A stretch of 64,000 nt of DNA from Flavobacterium sp. Root901 (GCF_001429765.1 NZ_LMJB01000001.1:125896-189895); one strand, 5' to 3'. Positions 50,023-58,528 are shown, counted from the stretch's first letter. Made by a program: numbers and translations. Notes: generated by a model from the sequence alone, not told the origin.

Positions 50023-51354
50023 TTATGCGATCGTTTCAAATGCGGGAGATTCAATAACTTCTGCTGCAGGAACACCAAATTCCTGAAAAGCAATCTTGGT
50101 TTCTACAGCATAATATTCAATTCCGGTTATTTCTTTAATGATGTATGAATTTCGATAACATGCCATTCCTAAGTCGGGCGTTACAAAACCGTGCGTATGT
50201 AATTCAGCATTTTGCACAAAAATTTCACTTGCATTATTGTCAATCGTGTAATTTCTGTTTACTGCAAAACGACCTTTTTTGTCCCACTGAATCCGGTCCG
50301 CAATTCCTTCTAAAAACTGAGGCAGTTTGTAACCATAACCTGTTGCTAAAACCAGTGCATTTGTTTTATGACGGTATCTTTTGTCTTGTTCTTCCTGATG
50401 TAATTCTAACTCAAAAGATTGCTTTTCTTCATCGTAAACAGCTTTGGTACAAGCTGAGTTAGTTCTTAAATTCACATCAATTTCAGTAATTACTTTTTTG
50501 CTGTAAATGGTGTCGAAAATTGCCGCTATCAAATCTTTATTTATTCCTTTGTACAATAATTTCTGGTTTTTAAGCAAATCATCTCTCTTGTCCGATGGAA
50601 GATTATAGAAATAATCTACATATTCGGGAGAAGTCATTTCGAGTGTCAGCTTACTGTAATCCATTGGAAAAAATCGCGAAGACCTTGTAATCCAGTTCAG
50701 TTGATAACCGTAAACATCTATTTCCTGCAATAAATCGTTGAAAACCTCAGCAGCACTTTGTCCGCTTCCTAAAACGGTAATTGATTTTTGTTTTTGAAGC
50801 TGAGTTTTATTCTGAATATAAGCAGAGGAATGAATGGCTTTTCCTTTTAACGACTGGCAGGATTTTGGAATGTGCGGTGTTGTTCCGGTTCCTAAAACAA
50901 TCTTTTTAGTATTGTAAAGTGTAGTAATATTCGTTTTAGTATCAACGGTTTTTACGATATAAAACTCCTGATTTTCATCGTATTCAATTGCTGCTACTTC
51001 GGTATTAAAATAAATATTAGGCAGCTTTTTTATGGCCCATTGACAATATTGGTTGTATTCATTTCTTAACAACAAAAAGTTTTCCCGAATGTAAAATGAA
51101 TACATTTTTCCTTGTTGTTTAATATAATTCAGAAAACTAAAAGGACTTGTAGGATCTGCCAAAGTCACTAAATCTGCCATAAACGGAATTTGTAAAGTAG
51201 TATCCTGAAGCAGCATTCCCGGATGCCAGTTAAAAGAGTCATTTTTATCAAAAAATAATCCGTCTAGGTTTTCAATTGGTGCCGTAAGACACGCCAGACT
51301 TAAATTAAATGGTCCTACTCCAACTGCTATAAAATCGTATATTTTGTTTTGCAT
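50023..51354 (-). CDS. Lysine/cadaverine N-hydroxylase (flavin monooxygenase)
   Basis: This 443-residue protein matches the IucD/PvdA/DesB family. It has the FAD motif GVGPFNLSLACL near residue 12, the substrate/FAD stretch LQIPFMADLVTLADPTSPFS, the NADPH motif VLGSGQSAAEVF near residue 194, and ALVLATGYGYKLPQ in the C-terminal part. It hydroxylates the terminal amine of lysine, ornithine or cadaverine. With a decarboxylase gene just upstream (6-bp gap) the substrate is probably cadaverine. It is soluble and cytoplasmic. Confidence 0.93.
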   Translation of the reverse strand: MQNKIYDFIAVGVGPFNLSLACLTAPIENLDGLFFDKNDSFNWHPGMLLQDTTLQIPFMADLVTLADPTSPFSFLNYIKQQGKMYSFYIRENFLLLRNEYNQYCQWAIKKLPNIYFNTEVAAIEYDENQEFYIVKTVDTKTNITTLYNTKKIVLGTGTTPHIPKSCQSLKGKAIHSSAYIQNKTQLQKQKSITVLGSGQSAAEVFNDLLQEIDVYGYQLNWITRSSRFFPMDYSKLTLEMTSPEYVDYFYNLPSDKRDDLLKNQKLLYKGINKDLIAAIFDTIYSKKVITEIDVNLRTNSACTKAVYDEEKQSFELELHQEEQDKRYRHKTNALVLATGYGYKLPQFLEGIADRIQWDKKGRFAVNRNYTIDNNASEIFVQNAELHTHGFVTPDLGMACYRNSYIIKEITGIEYYAVETKIAFQEFGVPAAEVIESPAFETIA

Positions 51355-51360
51355 TTTATT

Positions 51361-52893
51361 TTAATTTTTTAATGAATATTCATTTCCGTGATATACAATC
51401 AGCTCGATGACTTCTTCAATATCTTTTTGGGTTGTCAGCGGATTTAATAAAGTAAATTTGAGAAATACTTCGTTGTAGACTTTTGTACTGGTAATAATGG
51501 CTTTACCTTCATTAAAAACAGCTTTGCGGATGTAGCTGTTAATGCCGCAATACGAATTTTCATTCCCGGTAAAAGGTGTATAACGAAACACGACAGCGCT
51601 GATTTCCGGTTTATGAATAATTTCAAAATCGTCTCTGTTTCTAAGTAAATCTGCCGTGAACTGAGCGTTGGCAATGGCTTTTTCCATATAAGAACTCAAA
51701 CCTTCTGTACCAATCATCCTTAAAGTAAACCATAATTTTAAGGCATCAAAACGACGTGTGGTCTGGATCGATTTTTTGACCATGTTTGGTATTCCTTCGT
51801 CTTCCTGCTCTTTAGAATTCAGATAATCAGCGTGGTATTTGATATAATCGACAAATGATTTATCTCGCATAAAAAAACCGCTGGAACTTACCGGCTGATA
51901 AAAAGTTTTATGATAATCGATTGTGACAGAATCTGATAATTCAATTCCGCTTAGTTTTTCTTTGTGCAGGCTGCTAATCAGTAAACCACCTCCATAAGCT
52001 GCATCAACATGAAACCAAATATCATTTTCATTGGCAATAGAAGCAATTTCTGCTAACGGATCAATAGAACCAAAATCAGTTGTTCCGGCCGTTCCAACAA
52101 CTGCAATCGGAATATTTCCTAAGTCTTTCTGCTGCTGAATTACTTTTTTTAAAGCGCTGGTATTCATCTTAAAATCAGGATCAACAGCTACGGGGACAAC
52201 AGCATTTTGTCCTAAACCTAATAGACTCAGGTTTTTCTTTAAACTAAAATGGCTTACCTCAGAACACAAGACCCTGAATTTTGAAGCTTCAGCCGGAAGA
52301 CCGTCCATTTTTGGGTCTATTCCGTAGTGTTTTTTTATGTAATGATCCCTGGCCAAAAGTAATCCCATCATATTAGACTGCGTTCCTCCGCTGGTAAAAA
52401 TACCGTCAGCGTTTTCAAGATAACCTAGTTTATCAAGCGTCCATTCGACCAGTTTTAATTCGATAAAAGTGCCGCCCGTACTTTGGTCGTACGTATCCAT
52501 TGAAGAATTTAAAGAAGATATAAAAGCCTCAGCCACAAGTGCCGGCGTTAGAATAGGACAGTTAAGATGCGCTATATATTTGGAATTATGAAAATGAATG
52601 CAATCGTCTAAATAAATATCTTTCAATTCTTCTAAAACATAATCTAGACTTTTGCCTTTCTTATTTTCTTCGAGATAAATGTTATCTATTTTTTGTTTAA
52701 TAGTCGAAATACTGGTTCCCGTAAATGGAGTATCTCTTTCTTCTAAATGATTTGCAATTGCTTTAATTGCCTTTTTCATGCTTTTCTTATAAATCTTAAT
52801 TGATTTATCGTTATTTGAAAAGACATGTTTATCATACGCATTGACTATAGAAGCTTCCTGCAGTATTGTTTCTAACTTTTCCTGTGATTCCAT
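51361..52893 (-). CDS. PLP-dependent decarboxylase, DesA-like
   Basis: This 510-residue protein is a group II pyridoxal-phosphate decarboxylase. It shows FTSGGTQSNMMGLLLARDHY (about 164-183), VVGTAGTTDFGSIDPL, WFHVDAAYGGG and the cofactor lysine in TIDYHKTFYQP. In siderophore loci of this layout the homologue makes cadaverine from lysine (DesA/BibA); 2,4-diaminobutyrate decarboxylases are near relatives. It is the first gene of the operon. A well-spaced TTG-N20-TAnnTTTG promoter lies about 42-72 bp upstream of its ATG. Confidence 0.9.
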   Translation of the reverse strand: MESQEKLETILQEASIVNAYDKHVFSNNDKSIKIYKKSMKKAIKAIANHLEERDTPFTGTSISTIKQKIDNIYLEENKKGKSLDYVLEELKDIYLDDCIHFHNSKYIAHLNCPILTPALVAEAFISSLNSSMDTYDQSTGGTFIELKLVEWTLDKLGYLENADGIFTSGGTQSNMMGLLLARDHYIKKHYGIDPKMDGLPAEASKFRVLCSEVSHFSLKKNLSLLGLGQNAVVPVAVDPDFKMNTSALKKVIQQQKDLGNIPIAVVGTAGTTDFGSIDPLAEIASIANENDIWFHVDAAYGGGLLISSLHKEKLSGIELSDSVTIDYHKTFYQPVSSSGFFMRDKSFVDYIKYHADYLNSKEQEDEGIPNMVKKSIQTTRRFDALKLWFTLRMIGTEGLSSYMEKAIANAQFTADLLRNRDDFEIIHKPEISAVVFRYTPFTGNENSYCGINSYIRKAVFNEGKAIITSTKVYNEVFLKFTLLNPLTTQKDIEEVIELIVYHGNEYSLKN

Positions 52894-52934
52894 TTGCGGT
52901 ATTTATTTAGATTGGTTCTAAAGAATAATTTTGA

Positions 52935-52965
52935 CAAATGTATATTTGTACGAAAATTAAATCAA
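52935..52965 (-). promoter_or_regulatory. Promoter of the siderophore operon
   Basis: On the minus strand TTG (52965-52963) is followed after 20 bp by TACATTTG (52942-52935), matching the Bacteroidota consensus. The ATG at 52893 follows about 42 bp downstream. I see no convincing Fur-like box next to it. Confidence 0.7.
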
Positions 52966-52990
52966 TACCATAAAAAAGTGAAAAACATTT

Positions 52991-53025
52991 CTATAATTGA
53001 GGTAGTTAAAATACCTCAATTATAG
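52991..53025. repeat. Perfect 14-bp inverted repeat
   Basis: CTATAATTGAGGTA (52991-53004) and TACCTCAATTATAG (53012-53025) form a perfect hairpin with a 7-base loop. It lies 40 bp after the stop of the response regulator gene and about 26 bp upstream of the siderophore promoter -33 box. No T-run follows directly. It may be a terminator, an operator, or both. Confidence 0.6.
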
Positions 53026-53065
53026 TAGGAAATAAATCATGAAATATGTTTATTTTATACGAAAA

Positions 53066-53692
53066 TTACTTTATTTTGTTTTCTAACGCATACAAAATCA
53101 GTTCCGAAGTCGTGTGCCGGCCTGTTTTTTTCATTATATTTTTCCGATGTGTCCTGAAAGTATGAATGCTGATAAAAAGCTGCGATGCAATATTTTTTCC
53201 GTTATTGCCTTTTGCAATTTGTTTTAAAATTTCAAACTCTCTTAGTGTTAGTTTTTCATCAGCCGGGGCAGTTGGCAAAGCAAAAACATCAATAAAGGTA
53301 TGCAAAGTTTTAGGACATAAATAGCGTTCTCCATGCTGGATTTTGTATAAGGCATCATAAATAGTTTGTTCTTCACAATCTTTTAAAATAAAGCCATTTA
53401 TGTTATCTTTCAGGAAACTGTCAATAGTTTGTTTGTTCTTGAAATACGACAGGATTATTATTTTGCACTGAGGGTATTTATTATTGATAACCTTAAGATC
53501 ATCGTCGTAAAACAAAAAAATATTATTGGGGTCGATAATCAAACATTCTATATTATTTTTATCCAAACACTTAAATAATTCTTCTCTTGAATTTACCACT
53601 TTTAAGCTCGGTGTTTTCACCAGCTTTTTAAGTGTGTGCCTCAATCCTATTATGTGTAGGTTTTCAGAATCGGCAATAAGAAAATTTTTCAT
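53066..53692 (-). CDS. NarL/LuxR-type response regulator
   Basis: This 208-residue protein has an N-terminal receiver-like domain (about 1-125) and a LuxR helix-turn-helix (about 145-205: LTLREFEILKQIAKGNNGKN, then FISIHTFRTHRKNIMKKTG). The candidate phosphoacceptor Asp is in CLIIDPNNIF (about residue 54), but the acidic pair near the N-terminus is weak (IADSENLHI), so phosphorylation is uncertain. It is upstream of the siderophore operon on the same strand and may regulate it. No sensor kinase gene is adjacent. Confidence 0.85.
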   Translation of the reverse strand: MKNFLIADSENLHIIGLRHTLKKLVKTPSLKVVNSREELFKCLDKNNIECLIIDPNNIFLFYDDDLKVINNKYPQCKIIILSYFKNKQTIDSFLKDNINGFILKDCEEQTIYDALYKIQHGERYLCPKTLHTFIDVFALPTAPADEKLTLREFEILKQIAKGNNGKNIASQLFISIHTFRTHRKNIMKKTGRHTTSELILYALENKIK

Positions 53693-53717
53693 TTTTATTA
53701 TTTAGAATTAATCTAAA

Positions 53718-53744
53718 CAAAATTAATACAAAAATGTTTCACAA
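53718..53744 (-). promoter_or_regulatory. Promoter candidate of the response regulator gene
   Basis: The minus strand has TAATTTTG (53725-53718) with TTG (53744-53742) 16 bp upstream, close to the consensus spacing. The ATG is at 53692. Confidence 0.5.
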
Positions 53745-53800
53745 AGCGTATAAGCATCAAAAAAATAGTTTTTTTCTTATTTTATAATTTTTTAGAAAAA

Positions 53801-53838
53801 TTTGTCAGTTTAATTATTCAGAATATTCTCTATATTTG
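53801..53838 (+). promoter_or_regulatory. Promoter candidate of the polysaccharide deacetylase gene
   Basis: TATATTTG (53831-53838) matches the -7 consensus. TTTGTCAGT at 53801-53809 lies 21 bp upstream of it and resembles the motif found before RiPP precursors 2 and 3, which suggests that TTTGTCAGT may be an extended -33 box of one promoter class. The ATG is at 53882. Confidence 0.5.
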
Positions 53839-53881
53839 AATTCGATTTTTTGCCTTTTTTATTCCTTAACTATCACAAATT

Positions 53882-54664
53882 ATGAAGATACTTTACACTA
53901 AAATGCTCCTTTTTTTAATGTGTTTAACTTTAATTTCCTGTGAAACTAAAAAGGAAAAGCCCCAGCCAAAACCTTATAAAGCCGGCGTAATTTTATCTTT
54001 TGATGATGCTTATGTCGATGAATGGTATGAAGCCGATCAGGTTTTGAAAAAATATGCATGGAAAGCGAGTTTTAATGTCTGCCGAATAGATTCTATTGGA
54101 GCGCCGCAGCTTAAAAAACTTCATGAAATGCAAAAATATGGACATGAAATTGCCGGACATGGTTATCATCATTATAATGCCGTTAAGTTTGTTCAGCAAA
54201 ATGATATTACGCAGTATATGGAACAGGAAATCAATCCGATGCTTGCTTCCATGAAGAAAAAATCTTTTGCGGTAACTACTTTCGCTTATCCTTATGGAGA
54301 AAGGTCAGACGCGCTGGATCGTGCCTTATCAAGTAAATTCAGAATTATTCGCGGAAGAGCTTTTGGTGGAGAAGTTCCTGAAAAACAAGACAGTTTTTTT
54401 AATAATTCAAAAATTGTATTTGCTTTTGATATTGATAACAGTCACATTCATTTCAGTATTCCGTATTTACTGGAATTACTTGATTATGCAAAAAAACACA
54501 ATAAAATTTTAATTCTGTGCGGTCATAAAACCGTTAAAGAAGTAACTGCAAATTATCAGACTAAAATAGAAACTTTAGAATTTATCTGCAAATACATGAA
54601 ATTAAACGACCTGAAATTCTATAAACTTTCTGATTTAGATGCACTGCTTCCGCCGCAGCTGTAA
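53882..54664 (+). CDS. Polysaccharide deacetylase-like lipoprotein
   Basis: This 260-residue protein has a lipoprotein signal (MKILYTKMLLFLMCLTLISC; Cys 20 is the lipid site) and a NodB-type deacetylase domain. SFDDAY (about 39-44) carries the catalytic and metal-binding Asp, GHEIAGHGYHHYN holds the metal-binding His pair, and FAYPYGERSDALD is the third motif. These carbohydrate esterase family 4 enzymes remove N- or O-acetyl groups from envelope or foreign polysaccharides. It stands alone, with its own promoter and a strong terminator. The substrate is not evident. Confidence 0.87.
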   Translation: MKILYTKMLLFLMCLTLISCETKKEKPQPKPYKAGVILSFDDAYVDEWYEADQVLKKYAWKASFNVCRIDSIGAPQLKKLHEMQKYGHEIAGHGYHHYNAVKFVQQNDITQYMEQEINPMLASMKKKSFAVTTFAYPYGERSDALDRALSSKFRIIRGRAFGGEVPEKQDSFFNNSKIVFAFDIDNSHIHFSIPYLLELLDYAKKHNKILILCGHKTVKEVTANYQTKIETLEFICKYMKLNDLKFYKLSDLDALLPPQL

Positions 54665-54680
54665 TGCGAATATTTTATCA

Positions 54681-54714
54681 AAAAAAATCCCTTTAATAAT
54701 AAAAGGGATTTTTT
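54681..54714. terminator. Bidirectional terminator
   Basis: AAAAAAATCCCTTT (54681-54694) pairs with AAAGGGATTTTTT (54702-54714). It serves both convergent genes, the deacetylase (ends 54664) and the luciferase-like monooxygenase (ends 54724). Confidence 0.88.
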
Positions 54715-54723
54715 GTTTGAAAA

Positions 54724-55746
54724 TTAACGCCAGCCAAGTTCCGGAGCAATATATTTTAATATAGAGGACAATATATGTACGTTGTATTCAACGCCCAGTG
54801 TGTTTGGAATTGTCAGCAGTACTGTATCTGCTTCCTGAATTGCTTCATCCTGAGCCAGCTCTGCAATGAGTTTGTCCGGTTCGGCTGCATAGCTTTTTCC
54901 AAAAATGGCTCTTTTATCACTTTCTATATAACCAAAACTATCAGCAGCTTTACCCTGATCTCCAAAGTAATATTTATCCTGATCGTTTACCAATGCAAAA
55001 ATTGAACGACTTACAGAAACCCGTGGTTCGCGTTGATGTCCGGCTTTTTTCCAGGCTTCTTTATATAATCTGATCTGTTCCGCCTGTTGTATATGAAAAG
55101 GCTTTCCGGTTTCGTCATATTTTAAAGTTGAACTCTGAAGGTGCATTCCGTTTTCAGCCGCCCATATAGCAGTAGCATTAGACGCTGCTCCCCACCATAT
55201 ACGCTCTCGCAATCCTTCTGAATGAGGTTCAAGGCGCAATAAGCCAGGTGGGTTTGGAAACATCGGGTACGGATTTGGTTCGGCAAACCCCTCTCCGTTT
55301 AGTTTATCTAAAAATTCCAGTGCTTTTTTGCGGCCCATATCGGCATCCGTTTGTCCTTTTTCAGGTTCATAACCAAAAGAACGCCAGCCATCAATAACCT
55401 GTTCCGGTGATCCCCTGCTGATTCCCAATTGTAAACGCCCTCCTGAAATTAAATCAGCGGCACTGGCATCTTCCACCATATACAGCGGGTTTTCGTATCT
55501 CATGTCGATTACTCCTGTTCCAATTTCTATCTGGCTGGTTTTCGCACCAATTGCAGATAGTAAAGGAAAAGGAGAAGCCAGCTGTCGTGCAAAATGATGA
55601 ACCCTAAAATAAGCACCATCCAGACCTATTTCCTCTGCAGCAACAGCCAAATCGATAGACTGAAGCAGCGTATCGGCGGCTGTACGGGCTTTATATGAAG
55701 GATGCTCATTCCAATGCCCAAACGATAAAAATCCTATTTTCTTCAT
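54724..55746 (-). CDS. Luciferase-like flavin-dependent monooxygenase
   Basis: This 340-residue protein is a bacterial-luciferase-type TIM barrel: GFLSFGHW at the start, GLDGAYFRVHHFARQLASPF, IGTGVIDMRYENPLYMVEDA and LISGGRLQLGISRGSPEQVI in the N-terminal half. The family uses reduced FMN and oxygen or F420 on varied substrates, and this sequence does not tell which. The gene is monocistronic, and the 256-bp gap upstream (55747-56002) shows no notable feature other than the candidate -7 box for the rightward gene at 56003. Confidence 0.85.
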   Translation of the reverse strand: MKKIGFLSFGHWNEHPSYKARTAADTLLQSIDLAVAAEEIGLDGAYFRVHHFARQLASPFPLLSAIGAKTSQIEIGTGVIDMRYENPLYMVEDASAADLISGGRLQLGISRGSPEQVIDGWRSFGYEPEKGQTDADMGRKKALEFLDKLNGEGFAEPNPYPMFPNPPGLLRLEPHSEGLRERIWWGAASNATAIWAAENGMHLQSSTLKYDETGKPFHIQQAEQIRLYKEAWKKAGHQREPRVSVSRSIFALVNDQDKYYFGDQGKAADSFGYIESDKRAIFGKSYAAEPDKLIAELAQDEAIQEADTVLLTIPNTLGVEYNVHILSSILKYIAPELGWR

Positions 55747-55970
55747 AAATAAGCTTGAATAATAACTAAAAAATTACTGCCGTCAATAACTTATAAAAAG
55801 TATATAATGCAAGTATTAAAGGTATCAAAAAATCAGATAAAATTCTAACGGCTGTAAAATAAGATCACAACAAATTATCAGATTATAGCCAACAGCTTAA
55901 AAACAAGGCAAGTATAGCAATCCTATAAAAATCGTCTTTTATAATATAACAGGATTCTTTTCTGTGATAG

Positions 55971-55978
55971 TAACTTTG
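55971..55978 (+). promoter_or_regulatory. -7 promoter element of the small-gene cluster
   Basis: TAACTTTG matches TAnnTTTG, 24 bp upstream of the ATG at 56003. No TTG lies at the -33 distance, so another sigma factor or an activator may be needed. Confidence 0.4.
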
Positions 55979-56002
55979 GATAAACGCTAAAATTTAAAAA
56001 TC

Positions 56003-56182
56003 ATGGACGATAAATCAAAAATAGGAAAAGCTGATGATTCGCGTATCAATATAACCGAACCATATGAAGTACAGTACTGGTCTGAAAAATTCAATGTGCC
56101 GGAAGAAATCTTAAAAGATGCCGTTAGGGCTGCAGGTACAAATGTAGAAGATGTCAGAGAACATCTGGCAGAAAATAATTGA
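56003..56182 (+). CDS. DUF3606 small protein
   Basis: This 59-residue protein reads MDDKSKIGKADDSRINITEP at the start, then YEVQYWSEKFNVPEEILKDA and ends VREHLAENN. This is the DUF3606 pattern: a basic/acidic start, then a W-containing helix and a helix with VxxAGTxxxDVxxHL. Function is unknown; members are often stress-induced. It is followed 4 bp later by the next small gene. Confidence 0.85.
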   Translation: MDDKSKIGKADDSRINITEPYEVQYWSEKFNVPEEILKDAVRAAGTNVEDVREHLAENN

Positions 56183-56186
56183 TATC

Positions 56187-56390
56187 ATGCCTTGGTATAA
56201 CGGAGATTATCCTCCATCATATAAAAATCAGCCAAATGAGTTAAGGGAAAAAGCAGTAGAAATAGCAAACGCCCTGCTTCTCGATGGTGCAGAAGAAGGA
56301 ATTGCAATTGCTACCGGATTAAAACAAGCCCGCGAACTTTTGAAAAATCATAAGGAGAAAACTAATAAAAGAGAAAATCATGGAAAATAA
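56187..56390 (+). CDS. YdaT-like small protein
   Basis: The ATG at 56187 gives 67 residues and removes an overlap with the DUF3606 gene. The start MPWYNGDYPPSYKNQPNELR and the helix VEIANALLLDGAEEGIAIAT are typical of small proteins annotated YdaT-like in Bacteroidota, where they are found with general-stress genes. The C-terminus is Lys-rich. It overlaps the next gene by 11 bp, so the two are probably translated together. Confidence 0.8.
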   Translation: MPWYNGDYPPSYKNQPNELREKAVEIANALLLDGAEEGIAIATGLKQARELLKNHKEKTNKRENHGK

Positions 56391-56598
56391 TAAGTATAAT
56401 CCAACCCATAACGAGCACAAAGATACTCAGAGTGCTCCGGCCAGTTCAGGATGCCCATTTTCAGGAGAAAGTGCTGCAGATACGGTACGTTTGAAGGACG
56501 GGCCATGGCAGACCAACGAAAAAGATGACAAACATCATAATACAGAAGGCAAAAGCATTGAAGAAGCTACAGATCCTTCAAAACTTTCACAATTATAA
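56380..56598 (+). CDS. Small hydrophilic protein with catalase-like CPFSG motif
   Basis: This 72-residue hydrophilic protein has no predicted fold. It contains SGCPFSGESAADTVRLKDGP, which recalls the disordered N-terminal tail (CPFTG/CPFSG) of many catalases. It may be a detached catalase tail or unrelated. It is the third gene of a small-gene cluster that looks stress-related. I do not recognise a family. Confidence 0.6.
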   Translation: MENNKYNPTHNEHKDTQSAPASSGCPFSGESAADTVRLKDGPWQTNEKDDKHHNTEGKSIEEATDPSKLSQL

Positions 56599-56647
56599 AT
56601 TGATCCTGAACTTTTTAAATTAAATATAACAACTAAATAATAAAATT

Positions 56648-56905
56648 ATGTCAAGAGAAAATTACGATAACTACGATCAGGATGAACGTATTTATCACGC
56701 AGCAGATGATTCCATAAATTCTGAACTTATGGAGAAAAAAGATCCGGCTATTAATCAGCATGAAACTGATTCAACAGGAATTCACAGTGATACCTTCGAA
56801 AATCATGAAACAAACAGCCGCGATGAGGATGATTTTGATAATGATGCAAACAGAAGAACGCTTGATGAAGAAAAAGCTGTTGAAGACGAAGATGAAGATA
56901 ATTAA
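56648..56905 (+). CDS. Small very acidic protein
   Basis: This 85-residue protein is dominated by Asp, Glu and Asn (it ends EDEDEDN) and has no hydrophobic core, so it is probably disordered. It is preceded by an A-rich leader and a clean ATG 49 bp after the previous stop, and followed by a terminator. Similar acidic small proteins occur beside other stress genes in Flavobacteriaceae. Function unknown. Confidence 0.6.
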   Translation: MSRENYDNYDQDERIYHAADDSINSELMEKKDPAINQHETDSTGIHSDTFENHETNSRDEDDFDNDANRRTLDEEKAVEDEDEDN

Positions 56906-56950
56906 ATTGAGTTCTTTTTTTAAAAAAAGAAATGAGATTTGGAATCTCAA

Positions 56951-57000
56951 AAAAATATCCTGAAAAGAATTTTAAGATTTCTTTTTCAGGATATTTTTTT
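56951..57000. terminator. Bidirectional terminator
   Basis: AAAAATATCCTGAAAAG (56951-56967) pairs with CTTTTTCAGGATATTTTTTT (56981-57000). A small hairpin GAGATTTGGAATCTC precedes it at 56933-56947. It separates the small-gene cluster from the convergent SDR gene. Confidence 0.85.
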
Positions 57001-57025
57001 ATTTATCAATCTGATTTCCGGTAAA

Positions 57026-57748
57026 TTATGATATTGATGTCCCGCCATCGACAATTAAAGTCTGGCCTGTTCCGTATTCCTGTTCCATTAAATACACAAA
57101 TGTTTTGGCAATATCTTCTGCTTCTCCTACTCGTTTTACAGGCAGTGCATTTCCAATATTATTGTACATTTCATTTCTTTCATTCTCTGAAATACTGTCC
57201 CAAAGCTCTGTTTTTACAACTCCCGGCGAAACAATATTCACTCGTATTGGTGCTAATTCAATTGCAAGTACTCTTGTAAAACCTTCCATTGCAGCGCAGA
57301 TACTCGCGCCTAATGCCCAGCCTTTATTGGGTTTGTTACTTGCAATTCCGCTTGTCAGGACAATTGAGCCCTTAACGTTGATAAATGGTGCGGCATATTT
57401 TACGGCTGTAAAAGCGCCCCAATACCGAATATTAAAATAATTTCTGGCTGTTTCTAATGCAGTATCTTCAACATTTGAAAGCATAATATTTTCACCCGCA
57501 GTAAAAATAAGGTGGTCAAACCGGCCGATTTTTTCAAAAAGATTTTTGACCTCAATTTCATTTGTTACATTAACAGTATAACCAACTGCCTCATTCCATA
57601 TTTCCTGTAACGCTTTATCAATTCGATGCTGGTTACTGGAAACGATAATTACAAATGCTCCTTTTAATGCTGCAGATTTTGCTGTAGCTAAACCAATTCC
57701 GGCGCTTCCGCCAATTATGATTACTTTTTTTCCTTTTAGATTTTCCAT
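57026..57748 (-). CDS. SDR-family protein with atypical active site
   Basis: This 240-residue protein has the SDR cofactor motif GGSAGIGLA (about 13-21), FTAGEN in place of the usual NNAG (about 90), a catalytic Ser in VLTSGIAS, and VNIVSPGVVKTELW in the cofactor loop. The YxxxK active-site pair is missing: the aligned stretch GASICAAMEGFTR has Gly and Cys at those places. It may use a different chemistry or simply bind NAD(P). It is 89 bp downstream of a Crp/Fnr-type gene on the same strand. Confidence 0.82.
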   Translation of the reverse strand: MENLKGKKVIIIGGSAGIGLATAKSAALKGAFVIIVSSNQHRIDKALQEIWNEAVGYTVNVTNEIEVKNLFEKIGRFDHLIFTAGENIMLSNVEDTALETARNYFNIRYWGAFTAVKYAAPFINVKGSIVLTSGIASNKPNKGWALGASICAAMEGFTRVLAIELAPIRVNIVSPGVVKTELWDSISENERNEMYNNIGNALPVKRVGEAEDIAKTFVYLMEQEYGTGQTLIVDGGTSIS

Positions 57749-57837
57749 TTTAAACTTTTTTTATCCTGACTATTATTTAGCCGGACAAAAGTAGAAAGTC
57801 ATGTATGGAACGGATTTAACAAATGTTAAAAAACGAA

Positions 57838-58446
57838 TTAGAATGCATTCTTTTTAATTCTGCTTAAAGATTGTTTGGCAATGCCAAGATAGGAAGCGAT
57901 ATCGGTTTGAGAAACTCTGGACGCAATCTCGGGCTGTCGTTCAATAAATTTTTGATAACGTGAGGTTGCATCTGTGCCTAAATAAAAATTACGAAGTTCA
58001 ACTTTATTCAATAAAGCATTCTGGAAAATAGTATCGAGCATTGTTTTAAAATAAGGTAAATGCTCAATCAAAGCATCGAGTTTATTTCTTTGAAGAACAA
58101 TTACTTCTGCATCGCAAGCAGCAATCACACTATCATTTGACAAGATTTTTTCAGTAAAACTTTTTAAAATGGTACAAAAATGGTTTTCGCTAAAAAAGAA
58201 ATGGATATTGTCATTTCCTTTATCATTAATACTGACAATTTTTAAAACTCCTTTACAAACAAAAAATATCTGATCTGCAATTTTATTGTGCTGAATTAAA
58301 ACCTCGCCTTCTTTTACGGTTTTATATTCTAAATACTGCTCTATAGTGTTTTTATCTTCAAAAGTAATTTTTTGAAAAACATCTAAATAGTTAAAGAACT
58401 GTTCGAGATTATTATTAGAATCTTCTTGTAGCATTTTAAATGACAT
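57838..58446 (-). CDS. Crp/Fnr-family transcriptional regulator
   Basis: This 202-residue protein has an N-terminal cyclic-nucleotide-binding-like domain (about 20-135: VKEGEVLIQHNKIADQIFFV, CKGVLKIVSIND) and a short C-terminal helix-turn-helix (VSQTDIASYLGIAKQSLSRI). The phosphate-binding cassette is degenerate, with no GExx...R motif, so it probably does not bind cAMP. It is likely to control the SDR gene downstream. It is unrelated to the cyclic-nucleotide-binding protein of the RiPP locus. Confidence 0.87.
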   Translation of the reverse strand: MSFKMLQEDSNNNLEQFFNYLDVFQKITFEDKNTIEQYLEYKTVKEGEVLIQHNKIADQIFFVCKGVLKIVSINDKGNDNIHFFFSENHFCTILKSFTEKILSNDSVIAACDAEVIVLQRNKLDALIEHLPYFKTMLDTIFQNALLNKVELRNFYLGTDATSRYQKFIERQPEIASRVSQTDIASYLGIAKQSLSRIKKNAF

Positions 58447-58490
58447 TTTACTTTATCAAAGTTAGAAAGATTTTAATTTTATTGATAAAA

Positions 58491-58528
58491 AAATCCAAAT
58501 CCCAATTTTGAAATTGGAATTTGGATTT
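58491..58528 (-). terminator. Terminator after the SIMPL gene
   Basis: AAATCCAAATcCCAATTT pairs with AAATTGGaATTTGGATTT, leaving TG as a minimal loop. On the minus strand it is followed by a T-run (TTTTTTTATC). It lies 21 bp beyond the SIMPL stop. Confidence 0.82.

Noticed and set aside
57838..58446. Crp/Fnr regulator as the cAMP receptor for the adenylate cyclase in the RiPP locus
   Set aside because: Its phosphate-binding cassette is degenerate, and it lies about 17 kb away beside an unrelated SDR gene.
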